Of a stretch of DNA of 64,000 nucleotides, positions 50,465 through 62,744 are shown piece by piece. The notes below the pieces were generated by a model that saw only the letters and a program-made list of their open reading frames with translations, was not told the DNA's origin and did no database searches. Source of the stretch: Scatophagus argus (Eukaryota; Chordata; Actinopteri; Scatophagidae); the NCBI RefSeq assembly GCF_020382885.2, contig NC_058504.1, positions 18,549,019 to 18,613,018 on the forward strand. Reading direction: 5' to 3'. The position numbers were made by a program, and so were the translations under genes. Each line of letters opens with the position of its first letter. The first letter of the stretch is position 1.

Positions 50465-53323
50465 TTAAAAATGCGGCATAAAATGTCAACGTGACTGCTT
50501 CCTGAGCATTACCAACAGCAGGTCGCTCAACCTGCCTCAGCCACTGTCAACAAGTAAACCACAAGGACAGAAGCCCCTTCTTCCCCTCAAGGATGATTAC
50601 TGGGTACAAAGGACCTTTTAATACCTCTTCATTGACCTGGCACAAGTAACTGCCCCTCACTGCCAATGTGAGCTGCAAGATAGGAGGCTACTATCAGCTT
50701 TTCCTCTAGACACTGATAAAAGAAGTACAGAATTACACACTGATGAGAAGGGATGAGAGAACTTTCTCTTCACAGCTGTGTGGTATGAAATCAGGGCCCA
50801 GAGGGATTGGAAGTTATGATGCTACACTCCAACTCACAGCAGAGCACTGACTGAGGAAACGTTAGGAAGAAGACCCACAATGCAGGAGGCTGGCAGTGCA
50901 GATGAGAATAGACGGTAGTAGCCGAGCTGAAACAGGAACAGCAGAATGATGTGCTGTCTCCTGATGAAGCTTTCCTTGGCCAGGTCATTGCCATGGTTGT
51001 TCAAGAAACTGGATGAAGTTTAAAGTTGGTGCCACCCTTTCAATAAGACTTTGGGTTGAATGGGTTCTTACTGGTTTGCTGAGCACATTCTTTTCAGAAA
51101 TTTCATTGCTCACATATTTGAGGGTGAGTTTAAGGCATCTTCACGCGTGTGTGCACTATGAGAATCACACACACAAACACATTACAGCTACGAGGCATTG
51201 GTCCGATGGGATATCAGAAGCATTGAGAAAACATCCAGACAGCTGCAGGGTTGCAACACTGTACGTGTGTGTCTGTGTTGAAATATTGGGGTGGGGGGCA
51301 GAGAAGGAGGAGTGGTGTTGGTAGTGCGGGTTTGCCAAATGTTTCTCTTCATTCGATTATTTTTTTTCCTTTTTCTTTACTACACTTGAAAGTTTTTTGT
51401 TTTTAAACCCAATTATTTTGTATATGTGCTTGTACATGTAAACTATTACATGAGACCACTGAATCATGCAGCTCTTCCCTCCCAGTCTCTTTTCAGAGTT
51501 AAAGAGCTATGCAAGAAAAGTCATGAACAGGTTGCGGGTGTTTATGTTGTAGCGTTAAATGACTGGTCTTATATACTCATGTGTCTCTTCGTATCTGCTG
51601 CAATGATGCAGAGATTAAAAGAAACATCCTTCATGTTCTCAAAGGTTTTTAAGGGCGGGAATGGAGTGAGAGCCTTTGGTTTAAGACATATGTTTTCGAT
51701 TTGCAGCCAAAAAAAACATTTCCTTACACTTCAGAGTCAACATGAAACCATCACTGCCTGTGCTGCTCAGCCCCACCTAATTTATGTCCAAGTTTATATT
51801 AAACCATTACACCACAGACTGCCTGATTCAGTGTTAATCACTGGCCTATATCAGCTGACAGGCCCAATCTGAAGTGTCTGTCAACAAACGATTTGCTGCA
51901 TTTTCTCTCATAAACAATATCATCATTGCAGCTATACCTTTAAATGGAGTTCAGATTACTTTGCTGAAATTTGTTCATATACACAAAGTCATATATTATT
52001 TTTCACAGATTCATACAAATAAAAAAAGCATTGCTTTTAGCTGCTGACTTTGGAATGATGTTTTTAAGCCTGAATAGGCACAAGAAACAAAGCCTAATGG
52101 ATTGGAGATGATGCGCTGATTTGTTATTTTTCAACATATTTGTATAATTTAGTCTGAGCCCACTTTAAATAAATCCCTAAATCTTTGTCTAAGACTATGA
52201 AGCACTTAGTGGTCAATTGTTGAAAACTAATTTTGTAAGCATTGAGTGAGCATTGTTCAAAACCACAGATATTTATTTTGAATTCCTTTCAAGACCTCAA
52301 CTTATTGAAAGATCCCAAATATCTCTGGATGAATTTGTGGGAACAAATGTGGGTCTATGAAATGCGGCACAAAACACAATGATTTCCATTTGATGCAGCT
52401 TCTGTGATGCAGTGTAGTTTATTTTTTAATTTAACAAAAACTTAAAAGTGCACATACAGAGACAAGCTCATTTTTCCTGTCTTGTTTTGATTTGGTTTGA
52501 CAAATTATAACTAGGAGAAAAAATGAATTGCGTGGATTCCAGCAAAAGTGACTCTTATGATTAATGCAGGAAGTTAATTAATTTGATAGAAAAAATCCTG
52601 CAATGTGAAGGGATTTTTAAAAAATATATTTTACTTCTACACTGTATTATTTTTCAAGTTACATTATGCAGCGCAACAGCACTGAAAGATAAAGGTGAGG
52701 TTAGGTTAACAGACACCCTTTACAAGTTGGAGGATGACATCTGTGGACCCCAGGGGCCTTGTCATGCAGAGAAATGTTTGCAGGTTCCTCTGGACACCAG
52801 CTTGGGGATGGAGCTCTATTAACTCAGTTCAAAGTGGGATTATCTCTCACAGCTTGTCTCTCTGTCAGCTTTTGTTTTTCTTAAATCTCTGCCACATTTG
52901 GGGTCAATAATAAATCTTCTTAACATTCAGACTCCATCAGGAACTACACTACAAAGTTCAAAGAGAGCTTGTTTCCTGTGAAAGCAACTGAAGCCTGTTT
53001 ACAGATCAGGAAGAGGTTTACAGGGACTGCCCAAGAGAGTCCCTCTGCCAAGGCCACGTAGCCTACAGCAGGGCGACATGGACAACAGTACGGCCCCTCT
53101 CCACGCGCGCGCGCACACACACACACACACAGGTGCAGAGAGAGTTGGAGAGGCATAATGCATATGACCACGTGTGTAATGGAGATAATGTCTGTTAATG
53201 GTTTGACAATACGAAACTGTGATAATAACAATAATGATGCACCAGGAATAGTCACCTCCCAAATTAGAACAGGGGGTGGATGTCATTAAACAGACTCCAT
53301 AGAGAGGTCCTTTGTTTAGTGTG

Positions 53324-53363
<40 letters not shown>

Positions 53364-53635
53364 CATGTGTGTTTGTGTGTGCACACGTCCGCTGGTTTAA
53401 TGACCATGTGACGGGTTGGGAGGTTTACGAGATTGCTCCTGAATTTTTTGTGTTTGGTGTCTTTGTTTGGGGCGCATGTGTGCATGAGTGCGTCACAAGC
53501 ATAGAGGAAATGAACATTGTGAGCTATTTAGCATTTTTGTTGTGTGTTTTGTGCATTAAATAATTGAAGAATCATTCAAATCCAGTTTGTCTTTCATGTG
53601 AAGTTCAGGACCATCTGAAAGTGAATGTGTAGAAC

Positions 53636-53673
<38 letters not shown>

Positions 53674-54342
53674 TAAATAGTGCCCATTTGTGCTGCAACT
53701 TTTAAAGACTCTCATCATTGCAGAAAATTCAGCAGCTGCACAATACTGAGGATAAAAATAACAAAAAAGAAGTTCATGGTTACAGGTAATTGTGACAGTT
53801 TAAGGCTGACGTCATTGTCAACACAACTGCTGGACAAAATAAGCTCAGTCAGTGACCTTATTTATTTTGTTGTAGGTGATCCAAGTCTATCAATCTCTTT
53901 CTGGTGTTGGATCAGATCATCAGTAATAATACAATATCTGGTGGCACAAATATTGCAAATAGTGCATTTTGGTATTTGTAAAATGCTTTACAAGGGCCCA
54001 AGGCCTTTTCAAGTGTTTGGTGGGAGCAGATGTCAGGCACTGTGTGTATCTTGTGTTTTGGTGAGCGCCCTGGAGGCTGAATCATTCCCATGACAGCAGC
54101 TCGCTCTTGAAGCTTTTCAACTACTCCTCTTCCATGTTCTTCACGTTCCATGTCCATCCTGCTGCCTGTGTCATCTGCCCAGTGACTAATGACCTTTAAA
54201 GCTGTCGCTACATGAACAGAAACTGGTGAAACAGCTGTACTTCTCCAGGAAAAAAATGTAAAAGGAAAAAAGAAAAGCTCGTGCGAGCATTCTTGCTGCG
54301 CTCCAACAGCAGAGAGGGAAGGATGCCCGTGTCTGTAATCTG
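50465..54342. other. intergenic upstream of the endothelin receptor gene
   Basis: No supported gene. CA/GT microsatellites lie at 53107-53131, 53320-53361 and 53637-53670. Open frames through the GT tracts are artefacts. Confidence 0.5.
53320..53361. repeat. (GT)n microsatellite
   Basis: About 20 GT units with one C interruption near the left end. It lies 1.0 kb upstream of the endothelin receptor TATA box. Confidence 0.93.
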
Positions 54343-54380
54343 ATTGGTTGTCTCGGCGGCCGCTGCGTGTGGGTATAAAA
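54343..54380 (+). promoter_or_regulatory. TATA-type promoter of the endothelin receptor gene
   Basis: TATAAAA at 54374-54380 lies about 30 bp downstream of an inverted CCAAT box (ATTGG at 54343-54347), in a locally GC-rich segment that includes GGCGGCCGC. The expected start of transcription is about 54405. A splice donor follows at 54610. Confidence 0.6.
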
Positions 54381-54404
54381 CCCCTGACGGCGTCCCTGCG
54401 CTGC

Positions 54405-54609
54405 AGAGCGCAATCGGAGCAGGGAGCGGAGGACCCTGACGCACAGCGGGACCCTCTGGTCACACAGCGAGCTTCCACTGCTGGAGCCCATTAAAGAAAT
54501 CGTAATTATTAAATCGTTATTTGAAAAATTATCCAACCAAACATTGGAATTCTGCTGGAATATCGACTGGAAACGTTGAGCCTGGACCTCACCACAACAC
54601 CGCGACCTG
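54405..54609 (+). other. untranslated exon 1 of the endothelin receptor gene
   Basis: It runs from about 25-30 bp after the TATA box to the donor CCTG|GTAGGTG at 54609/54610. It contains no ATG on the plus strand, as expected of a leader exon. The next acceptor is TTTTTTCTGCAG ending at 59033, 160 nt before the start codon. The linkage is inferred. Confidence 0.5.
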
Positions 54610-57600
54610 GTAGGTGGAAACGTCATGGACCGTGATTTAATGAATTTAAACGTAATTAGTAAAGGGGTGATTTGACTGTGTGCACAGTGTGTTCACAAGT
54701 AACCACAGCCACATGGCATTAATTGCTGCGCCTCTTTTGATAAATGACTTCTTAATTGACGCAGTTGAAGACTTGAAAACAAGTTTTGGCCTGTTTGTCT
54801 TTATCTTTCTTATCCATCTGTCCGTCTTGTTTTATTTGCGCAATCGGTCTGTAAATTTCCCCAACTTACGGGGTTCTTTCTTGCATAATGACAATAACTA
54901 ATTCACAAGCCCATTACGGCACATTCTACATTTCATAAGCTATTCAGTGTGGATGTCTTGCACTGAAGGACCTCAGAGATGCTCTCATAGCATGACAACA
55001 TCGTTTTCATGCGGTTACGCAAATTAAAATAGAAGGCCCGCTTTGTTGCAGTTCCAGTCATGATAGTCTGTTAGTGCTGAATGATCTGTTCACAGCAGTC
55101 ACACAGTTTGCACTGTTTTTCGATTTCACGACTGGCCTATGGAGGCCTCATGCAGTGTACTATATATATACGTGTGTGTGTGTATATATGTATGTACAGT
55201 ATATATATGGCTTTTTGTCAAGTATAGACTGGATTTATTGGGTCCAGACCACTAAACTCCACGGAACTGGCAGAAAAACTATATTTCACACTCTGACAGA
55301 TCTTCTTAAGCAAGGCTATAAACTTTAACTGGCTGTGTATTTAGGTGTAATGGAGCTGTAACTCAGTGTTTTTCATTTGTAGTCATCAAATGTTAAACTT
55401 TCCCAATTTTAAAAACAACATTGTGTTGGCATGTGTCTTGGTGTTTGTAATTCTTCTCACGTAGCGCTCCTGCTAAGGCCTTAAGGTGTTCCTGTTATTC
55501 CAACAGTGGGGTAACAGGAACTCCTTGCAATGTCAATACACACCAAAAACTAGGTGCTCCAAAATGTCCTCTCAGTCTTACCATAAACCTTTTAAACTTT
55601 GTTTGCAGGATTTATTGCAGGTTAGGCTGTTGCACAGTTGTGTCCCGTGTCCTTTTCCTATAGGCTAATATTTGAGTTTAATATATGGAAGGTTTTACAT
55701 ACAACTGAACAGTGGTGGAATGCAACTACTTTTATATCTGTACATGTTCATTCAACATTTTGTAAGTTCATTTACTCAAGTATGTGCATTTTGAGTATTT
55801 CCATTTTATGCTACTTTTTAGTTTTTACTCCACTTCAGTTATTGTTTTGTCAATCACAAATTTACACGAAGAAACAAATAAGCTTATAAAATCCAATATG
55901 TTGTATATATATTATATATACTGAGTTTCCTAAACTTTTTGGCTTGTGAATCCTTACAAACAGTGTAGACCTTGAGCCCACTGTCAGGTTTCAGATATCT
56001 CTAAGTTGTTATCAGCTGCTCCAGAGAGACATTTCCCCTCCAGATTTATCATATAGTTCAATTACTGATCAATATGGAGCCTAGGAAGGGACATGGGGTC
56101 TTTGTGAAGTCTGTTGGTTGGTACAATTACCTGCAAACTTATTTTGAAGTTTTGGTCTTGTCGAGGCCATCTGTCCATCATTAGGACATGCTGGATCAAA
56201 GCCTGCCTCTTTTAGCCATCTGTAAAACGCCTCTCACCCGGCATCATTAGTTCTGGAGCTAGAAACTCGAGCTGAATTAGACTGAATGAAACAAGCATCC
56301 GCACACTCAAATCTTTACAAAAATCTATTTAATTGACAAGCATTCAGTCAGGGGCCTTCTGCAACTTGTGAAAAGGTAGGAATTGAATGCAGGAGTGCTG
56401 AGGCGAGAGCACCACGTGATTAGGCTGCACGACGGACATTTTGACTCGTCAAAAACACAACAACCAGCATGCAGGATTAGCAGGAACTTCTCTAAGTGGA
56501 ATGCAGCCATTATTAATACACCTGTGAGTCAAAATGTCTGCTGTGTGACCACAACATACAGAGCACTGAATCAGTTGAACTGAAGCGTCTGCACAGCAAG
56601 GGAATTGTATGGTGTATGGAAGTGTATGGTGGTCAAAATCACAGCTGGCACCCAGTGGTTGTAGTGTTTCTGTTATCATCACAGGACATCATGCCAGACA
56701 GAAGTGATCCTTAAGAACACTGCAACCACAAATATTGAGGCTCATCACGTGATGTTTTGGGAACCTTTCGTACAGCTGTATTGACTCGCTACCTGTTCAT
56801 GTCTCGAATAATGTCTCTGACTGAAAGTGTGCAAATGAATACATACTGATATGTAGTCACTGATTAATCACCATCCAAAGTTATCATGGTAACCTCTTTT
56901 GACTGAGATAAAAGACATGCAGCTCGACATAATCATCTCACTTACCCTTAAGTTAGGAATCACTGGTCCAAACTACCTAACTGTATATAAAGTAGCTAAA
57001 GTAGTTTCACCTCGAGCCACAACAGCAGTAAAATGCTGCTTAAACAGTGATGCTGAATTATTAACCAACTACTAATATCAGACATTTTGCTGCAGAATGA
57101 CAACTTTTGCTTTGAACATTACATTTAGCTGATAATAGTTTTGTGCTTTATTTATTTTAAATGCACAACTTTTACTTGTAATGGGGTATTTTAATAATGT
57201 GATATTAGTACTTTCACTTAAAGATCTGACTACTTTTTCCACCACTAAACACATGCAGGAATACGTTAAATTTGTGTTGTAGACAGCTAAATTTTATTCA
57301 TAACAGGAATACTATGAAGGCTGGATATTTATCACATCTTCTTATCATCTTAGTCTTTTATTGTCTCTCTCTCCTGCCTGCATGTCACTCTCGTGACTCC
57401 TGCCCCCTTAGTCATTGTACTCAGCTCTCACTTTTCCCCTCTTCAAGATTTGCTTTTTTTATGATTTCCTTTTCCTGCTATTGTTCTAATAAACGGTACA
57501 GTACATCTGTCATCCGTCTTAATCTTTTAACCTCTTTTATTGCCATGCCGTTTCTGTTTTCACGCTTCTCTTCCTGCCCTCTCTTCCCATCTTCCCACAC

Positions 57601-59033
57601 ACAAACACATATTTTTCTGATCACCGCAAGCATCCCATTCACTTCCATGCTGCTGGTTGCCAACTTTTCAACTTCTGTTCAGCTTTCTAAAAAGTGTATC
57701 CAGCAAAGCTAAAGATCTCCAGTGATCTTTGAAGTGAAAATATATTAGATTAAGAGGATCAAGAGGACCAGTTAAAGCTCAGTTTTATAATTTGATCAGG
57801 CATTCCTGCCCTAAAACGGTCTAATGAGGTACCATACAACACAAAAGCAAAATTCAGATGACAGAGATGCTGTGTAAGGATGATGGCCAGTTTTTTCAAA
57901 GCTGACTTCTTGTGATATTTATGTGAGTTCATCCATGTGATTTTGTTTCTTTGTGTGTGTGAACAGAACGAGCCTCTGTTTTTTTTTTTGGTTTTTTGTG
58001 TGTGTGTGTGCCAAATGCTAATATGAATGGACAGTTGTGTTTGACCCAGTTGTGTGTCTGTGCAAGCAGTGTATGTGTGTGTTTGTATGGTGTAAGCGCA
58101 TTCAAAGGTGGCATCAAAAAGTATCAAAATTTAAACTAAGCAGTTGTCCACAAACCTCTGACTGTCCGAACCATAGTGTCAAGAGGTTTGGACATATGCT
58201 CAGAGATGGGGAGACTTTATGTAAGATCTGCCTCTGTGTGTGTGTGTGTGTGAAAGAGAGAGAGAGAGTGTGTGCTTTGCTGACATGTCTCTACAGATAT
58301 TGCCTCCATCGTCAATAAGCTCATTGATCCAGAGAGACGCTTCAGGGCATTCTTAAGGGTGCACATGATTCTTGAGAGGCTCGGAGTCTAGCTAGTGTCG
58401 TCTGTGAAAGAGAAAGAGTATCTCTCTCTTTTGCTCACACACACACACACACACACACAGAAGTACTGGCCTCATCTAACCACCTAAGTCATCACTAATC
58501 TAGTTGTCTCTTTTGTGCGTCATTGCCCTTCTCTTCCTTATTGTTACGCTTTTCAATCATGTGCATATTTTAAAAATATCTAAATCAAAATGGTTTTAAC
58601 ACACATGCTAATTCAGGAGCAATTTGTTTATGAACAGCTGGATCAAGCTTGATCTGTCTGACTTAACTTTGTCTGACAAAGTGTTGGATCAGGCTCGAGA
58701 AAGCTGAGCTCCTCAGTATGTGGATGCTTTTACCCTCTGCTCTAAACTTGTGAATGTTTTTTGATAGTTTAACTATTTTTTGTTGTTGTTGTCAACTTAT
58801 TAACTTGAAGTACAAGAGGAAAAATGAGTCGATCATCACAGCTATTAGGATACATCATTTAGGAACCATGTATGTCTGAACAGATGTTGATCTATCTCAC
58901 AGCATAAATGAAAACTTTGGCCTGCTGGTCGTACTACAGAAAAGGCCAGTAGGATTCAATCTCTAGGGAGCATCAATGTATACACATTTTTTGTGTTTGT
59001 GACACATGATGGTTTATCTACTTTTTTCTGCAG
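54610..59033 (+). other. probable first intron of the endothelin receptor gene
   Basis: No exon-like sequence was recognised inside. It contains an interrupted hAT-like MITE (55710-57247), TA/TG-rich tracts (55160-55210), and GT/CA microsatellites at 57996-58011, 58225-58252 and 58436-58460. Confidence 0.45.
55710..57247. mobile_element. hAT-like MITE, interrupted
   Basis: The left end CAGTGGTGGAATGC continues with ATTTACTCAAGTATGTGCAT and GAGTATTTCCATTTTATGCT (to about 55850). The right end (about 56990-57247) has GTAAAATGCTGCTTA, CTTTTACTTGTAATGGGGTA and TTTCCACCACTA. The terminal AGTGGTGGAA/TTCCACCACT words are inverted repeats. Both halves match a dispersed teleost MITE I know. The intervening 1.1 kb (about 55860-56985) is not part of that repeat as I remember it and is unassigned. 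No clean 8-bp target duplication is visible. Confidence 0.55.
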
Positions 59034-59193
59034 GTCAAGCAATCTCGGACTCAGACCAGCGTTTCCAGTGCCGCAGCAAAGCCCATCGTGTGGATGTGTG
59101 TGAACATGTGTATTTGAGTGCCTTTAAGTGTGCGCTTTTAGACTCCTGTGTGTGCCTTTGAGTCAGCGAACGTCTTGCTGTTTGAGTGCAAGG
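59034..59193 (+). other. endothelin receptor exon 2 leader with a short upstream ORF
   Basis: From the acceptor (CAG ending at 59033) to the start codon at 59194. It contains an upstream ORF, ATG at 59094 to TGA at 59117 (seven codons, out of frame with the receptor), 77 nt ahead of the main ATG. It could dampen translation. Confidence 0.5.
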
Positions 59194-61431
59194 ATGAGGG
59201 CCATCACTCTGCTGTGTCTCCTTATGGCTGCGGAGGTCGGAGCGTCGCGGTTCATCCGTGACTCCCAGGGCAGCTCCAAAACTCCAGAACCTTCCAAGAA
59301 CAACACCTCCGTCCCAGTTCCACCCCTACAGCCGGTCCGGCCACGAGGCTCCTTCCCCCCCATGTGCATAAAGCCCACAGAGATCAAGTACGCCTTCAAG
59401 TATGTGAACACCGTCGTGTCGTGCCTGATCTTTGTGGTGGGGATCATCGGCAACTCAACGCTGCTCAGAATCATATATAAGAACAAGTGTATGAGGAACG
59501 GACCCAATGTCCTGATTGGCAGCCTGGCACTGGGGGACCTGCTTTATATTGTCATCGCCATCCCCATCAATGTGTTTAAGGTGACCACATTCTTCCTTTG
59601 TGTCTGTCTGTCACTGTCTGTATTTGTTTCCGGTGTTTTTACTGTTTGTTGGATGTCACTGGTGATTTTAGAACTGATGATAACATTTCATTGTTATATA
59701 AAGCAAGTAGTTCAAAATTGCAGACATATAACACAATACAAAAACATTAATTGAACTTATTGCACATCCTTTGGTCTGTGTGTAATATACTGTGACATTG
59801 ATCTGAAGCAAATTCCCTGCACTGCATTTTCACCATTATGAGTGAGCAGCCAGTCTGTGGTTTAGCTGTGGTTTATTTACAAGCTTATTACTGCAGTTTG
59901 TCTTCACACTCTGCGCGTTATGTGCAGTTTTCAGTTCAGTTTCCTTTTCAAGTATGAAATTTGCAGACTTTTCCACCTAGACTACACGAGATCATTACAG
60001 CTAAAAATCCAGCCAAAAGTTAAAAGCAACTTGAGTGTTGGTATTTGAGGCAAAACTATGTCTGTATTTTCCTTGCTTGCCTCATGTTTGTGAAAAAAAA
60101 GAAAAGCTCCAGCTGGCTTGGGTGTGAATACAACCACTGCCAAATGGACAACTCATGCTGGAACCAAAACCAGTTCCAAAACATTCCAAAAACAAAGGCA
60201 GAAAACAATGCGTGAAAGTTGTTTTACTTTCCAAATCTGAAAAGGATTCACTTGAACTAAGCTGGAATGCTGTGCTGCAGTTTACCCAGGCACATCTGAG
60301 TAATAGTCACTCTGATTTTTCTTTATTTTTTCATGCTTTATGGGTTCTGTATTTCAGGAATTTGTGACAACAAACTGCAATGTTAAGCATGATGAGAGTA
60401 ACAAAGGTCGACAGCATCTGCTGAACTGGACAGACATGGTTTTAAACCTTTTGGGGGGCAGCCGTGGCCTAGAGGTTGGAGAAGCGGTTTGTGATCGGAA
60501 GGTTGCTGGTTCGATTCCCCCAGCGGACAGGCAGGAAAAATTTGAGTGTGGTGGAGTGATGCTTGGTGCAGCCCACTGCTCCTGTGTGTTTCACTGCATG
60601 TTACATGTTGCATGTGTGTGTGTTTCAATCAGTGGTGGGTTAAATGCAGAAAAGTAATTTCCCATCTTGGGATTAATAAAGTAACTTAAATTAAACACTG
60701 GAAAGACACACAATCTAGTGTTACTAGCAGCATAACTGTAGACGAGCGGCTGGAAAGTGCAGAAAACACTCGGCAATAATAAAAGGCGTATCATGATTTG
60801 TTGTTGAGCACAGTGCCCTGATGCTGAACTGATTTTAAAACCGCTGGGAGAAGAACTTGAACAGTTTGGGGTCTTGTTGCTTTTGGCTTTAGCTGATGCT
60901 GTAATACAAAAAGACACATGAAGAGAGAAGACCCCTGCATGAACCTGAACAAGGTCTGTCCATGTGTTGACTCAGGTGACACTTCTTCAGTTTCTCTCAT
61001 TATGGATGTCTTTCCTCCCCCTTGCAGCTAATAGCTGAGGACTGGCCGTTCGGCGTTTACGTCTGTAAGTTGATGCCATTTATCCAGAAAGCTTCGGTGG
61101 GAATCACCGTCCTCAGCCTGTGCGCCCTCAGCATTGACCGGTAAGTAGATGTCTACTCTGCACACACAAACAACAAGCATAAGTGCTGTAAGCAGTTCAA
61201 GAATACACCTCGGTGTGTTTGTGCAGCTACCACGCAGTGACATCATGGAGCAGGGTCAAAGGGATGGGGATCCCTCTGTGGAAAGCAGTGGAGGTGACTC
61301 TGATCTGGCTGGTTGCCGTGCTGCTCGCAGTGCCCGAGGCGCTTGCGTTCGACATGTTGGAGATGCCGTATAGAGGCACCAAGCTGCGCGTCTGTCTGCT
61401 GCATCCAGAGCAGACCTCCAGCTTTATGAAG
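59194..61431 (+). CDS. ednrb2: B-type endothelin receptor (probably EDNRB2), first three coding exons, partial
   Basis: Coding exons 59194-59580, 61028-61140 and 61227-61431 are joined by GT-AG introns; 235 residues lie in the window. Residues 1-17 form a signal peptide ([17 protein letters not shown]). A Pro-rich N-terminal tail with sequon NTS and Cys58 follows, then [10 protein letters not shown]...[20 protein letters not shown] (TM1/ICL1), [10 protein letters not shown] (TM2, Asp115), [20 protein letters not shown] (TM3), DRY at 166-168, [13 protein letters not shown]4, and [13 protein letters not shown] in the second extracellular loop. Exon boundaries fall where I remember those of mammalian EDNRB. 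TM5 to the C-terminus must lie beyond 64000. The family is certain. The EDNRB2 subtype rests on the neighbourhood: mammalian EDNRB lies near SLAIN1/POU4F1, not with CYSLTR1/LPAR4. EDNRB2 is a G-protein-coupled receptor for endothelins; in birds and fish it is linked to pigment cells. Residue 122 is Ala where human EDNRA and EDNRB have Asp. Confidence 0.85.
60453..60687 (+). mobile_element. tRNA-derived SINE of a second family
   Basis: The head GGGGCAGCCGTGGCCTAGAG has an A-box-like TGGCCTAGAGG and a B box GGTTCGATTCC. The body has CCCACTGCTCCTGTGTGTTTC and GTGGGTTAAATGCAGAAAAG, and it ends CTTGGGATTAATAAAGTAAC. The ending resembles L2-type LINE tails. It lies in the intron between the first and second coding exons of the endothelin receptor. 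Confidence 0.75.
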
Positions 61432-62744
61432 GTAGGTCATATGTGTAATCTGTTAGCAATAATGATGTATAGCATTTACATTCTTTAGGTATTGAGTAAT
61501 ATTAGCATGAGCATTATTATATAAAAGTCATAATATCGCAATGTAAAAAATGTATAGTATAATCAAAGATCCTCTATAGAGAGAAATTAAGTCCTTCCCC
61601 TTGTGGTGTTAATAACAAAAAAATGTTTTTTCATACTTTTCAACTCTACCATGAATCACAAATATGGTGTTTGTCAGTTTAAAGGGTAATTTAATACAAC
61701 AAGTTAACATGACAGTGACAATATCAACAAGCAAATGTCTAGCAGACCTATCTTTACGCTGGTCACTATCCTAGTTTGGTGTATGAATGTCATTAGTTTA
61801 GCAGGTATTTATTCATAAACTAAAGTTCTAGACAGTTGAAATTAAATTAAAATACTCACTAAGGTCAGTAAGTTTCCTGTCGGCACTGTGACTCTGTGTA
61901 CACAATTTCATGTAGTCTACAGTAGTTGTTGAGATGTTTCATTCTAGACTGAAGTGGAGGACCAAGTGAAATAGCTATTCCTGCAGTCAAGATGTTAGCG
62001 TGGCTAAAAAAATGACTTCAGAATGACTTTAACAACATGATAAACTCAAACATATGGATACTTTCATCTTCCACAGAAATATGATCACACAGTAAAATAT
62101 CTTGCAATAATGACGTTACATTTCAGTCCAAATGTCAACAGAATGGTTCACATCAAAGCACAGCGCCAGGGCAGCAACAGTACAATTAGCGTGTGTCTTT
62201 AATTAGGATGTCTTTTCCTCTTTTTCAAGCTCTGCCAACAACTCATTAGTGACTCCAAAAATTGTCACACACTGCCAGCATATCACCTGGACATGACTGT
62301 TTGTCATAATATTCACAGTGCATTCATACAGCTGCACAGCAAGGCAGAAAGTGCAAAGACATTTCCAACATGTGAATGTTTCTACTTTATTTAAACCAGA
62401 AGGGTCTGAAGGAATTGCAGAACACAGTGGAAATAAAGTATAAAGCTGCAGTGTCTTTTCATGTGTAATCTGTCAGTTTGAATGAGTAATTTGAGCTCGA
62501 TGTCATAATTCAGTTTGGGCTGGCTGACGACTTTGAGAAGAACTGCTGTGTTGACTTGGTTGAGGAAATGTCTTCAATTCACATAATCCAAACCCAAGTC
62601 AAGTCTGAGCCCAGTTTCGGAACCACCTCACAGCACGTTACGCCTCAACTAAAATCATGTTGCTTTTGAACAGATAGTGTTGCGTTTAATAAAAAACTCG
62701 AAATCAGTGTGTCATTTTGCAGGGGTCTGTAGTCAAAAACTCTA

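Noticed and set aside
51426..51872. 148-codon plus-strand frame
   Set aside because: Chance frame beginning at a non-ATG codon, without hydrophobic pattern or motif of a known family.
53912..54626. Long minus-strand frames (188 and 146 codons) across the endothelin receptor promoter
   Set aside because: They are antisense to a TATA promoter and leader exon, have no family motifs, and run through low-complexity sequence.
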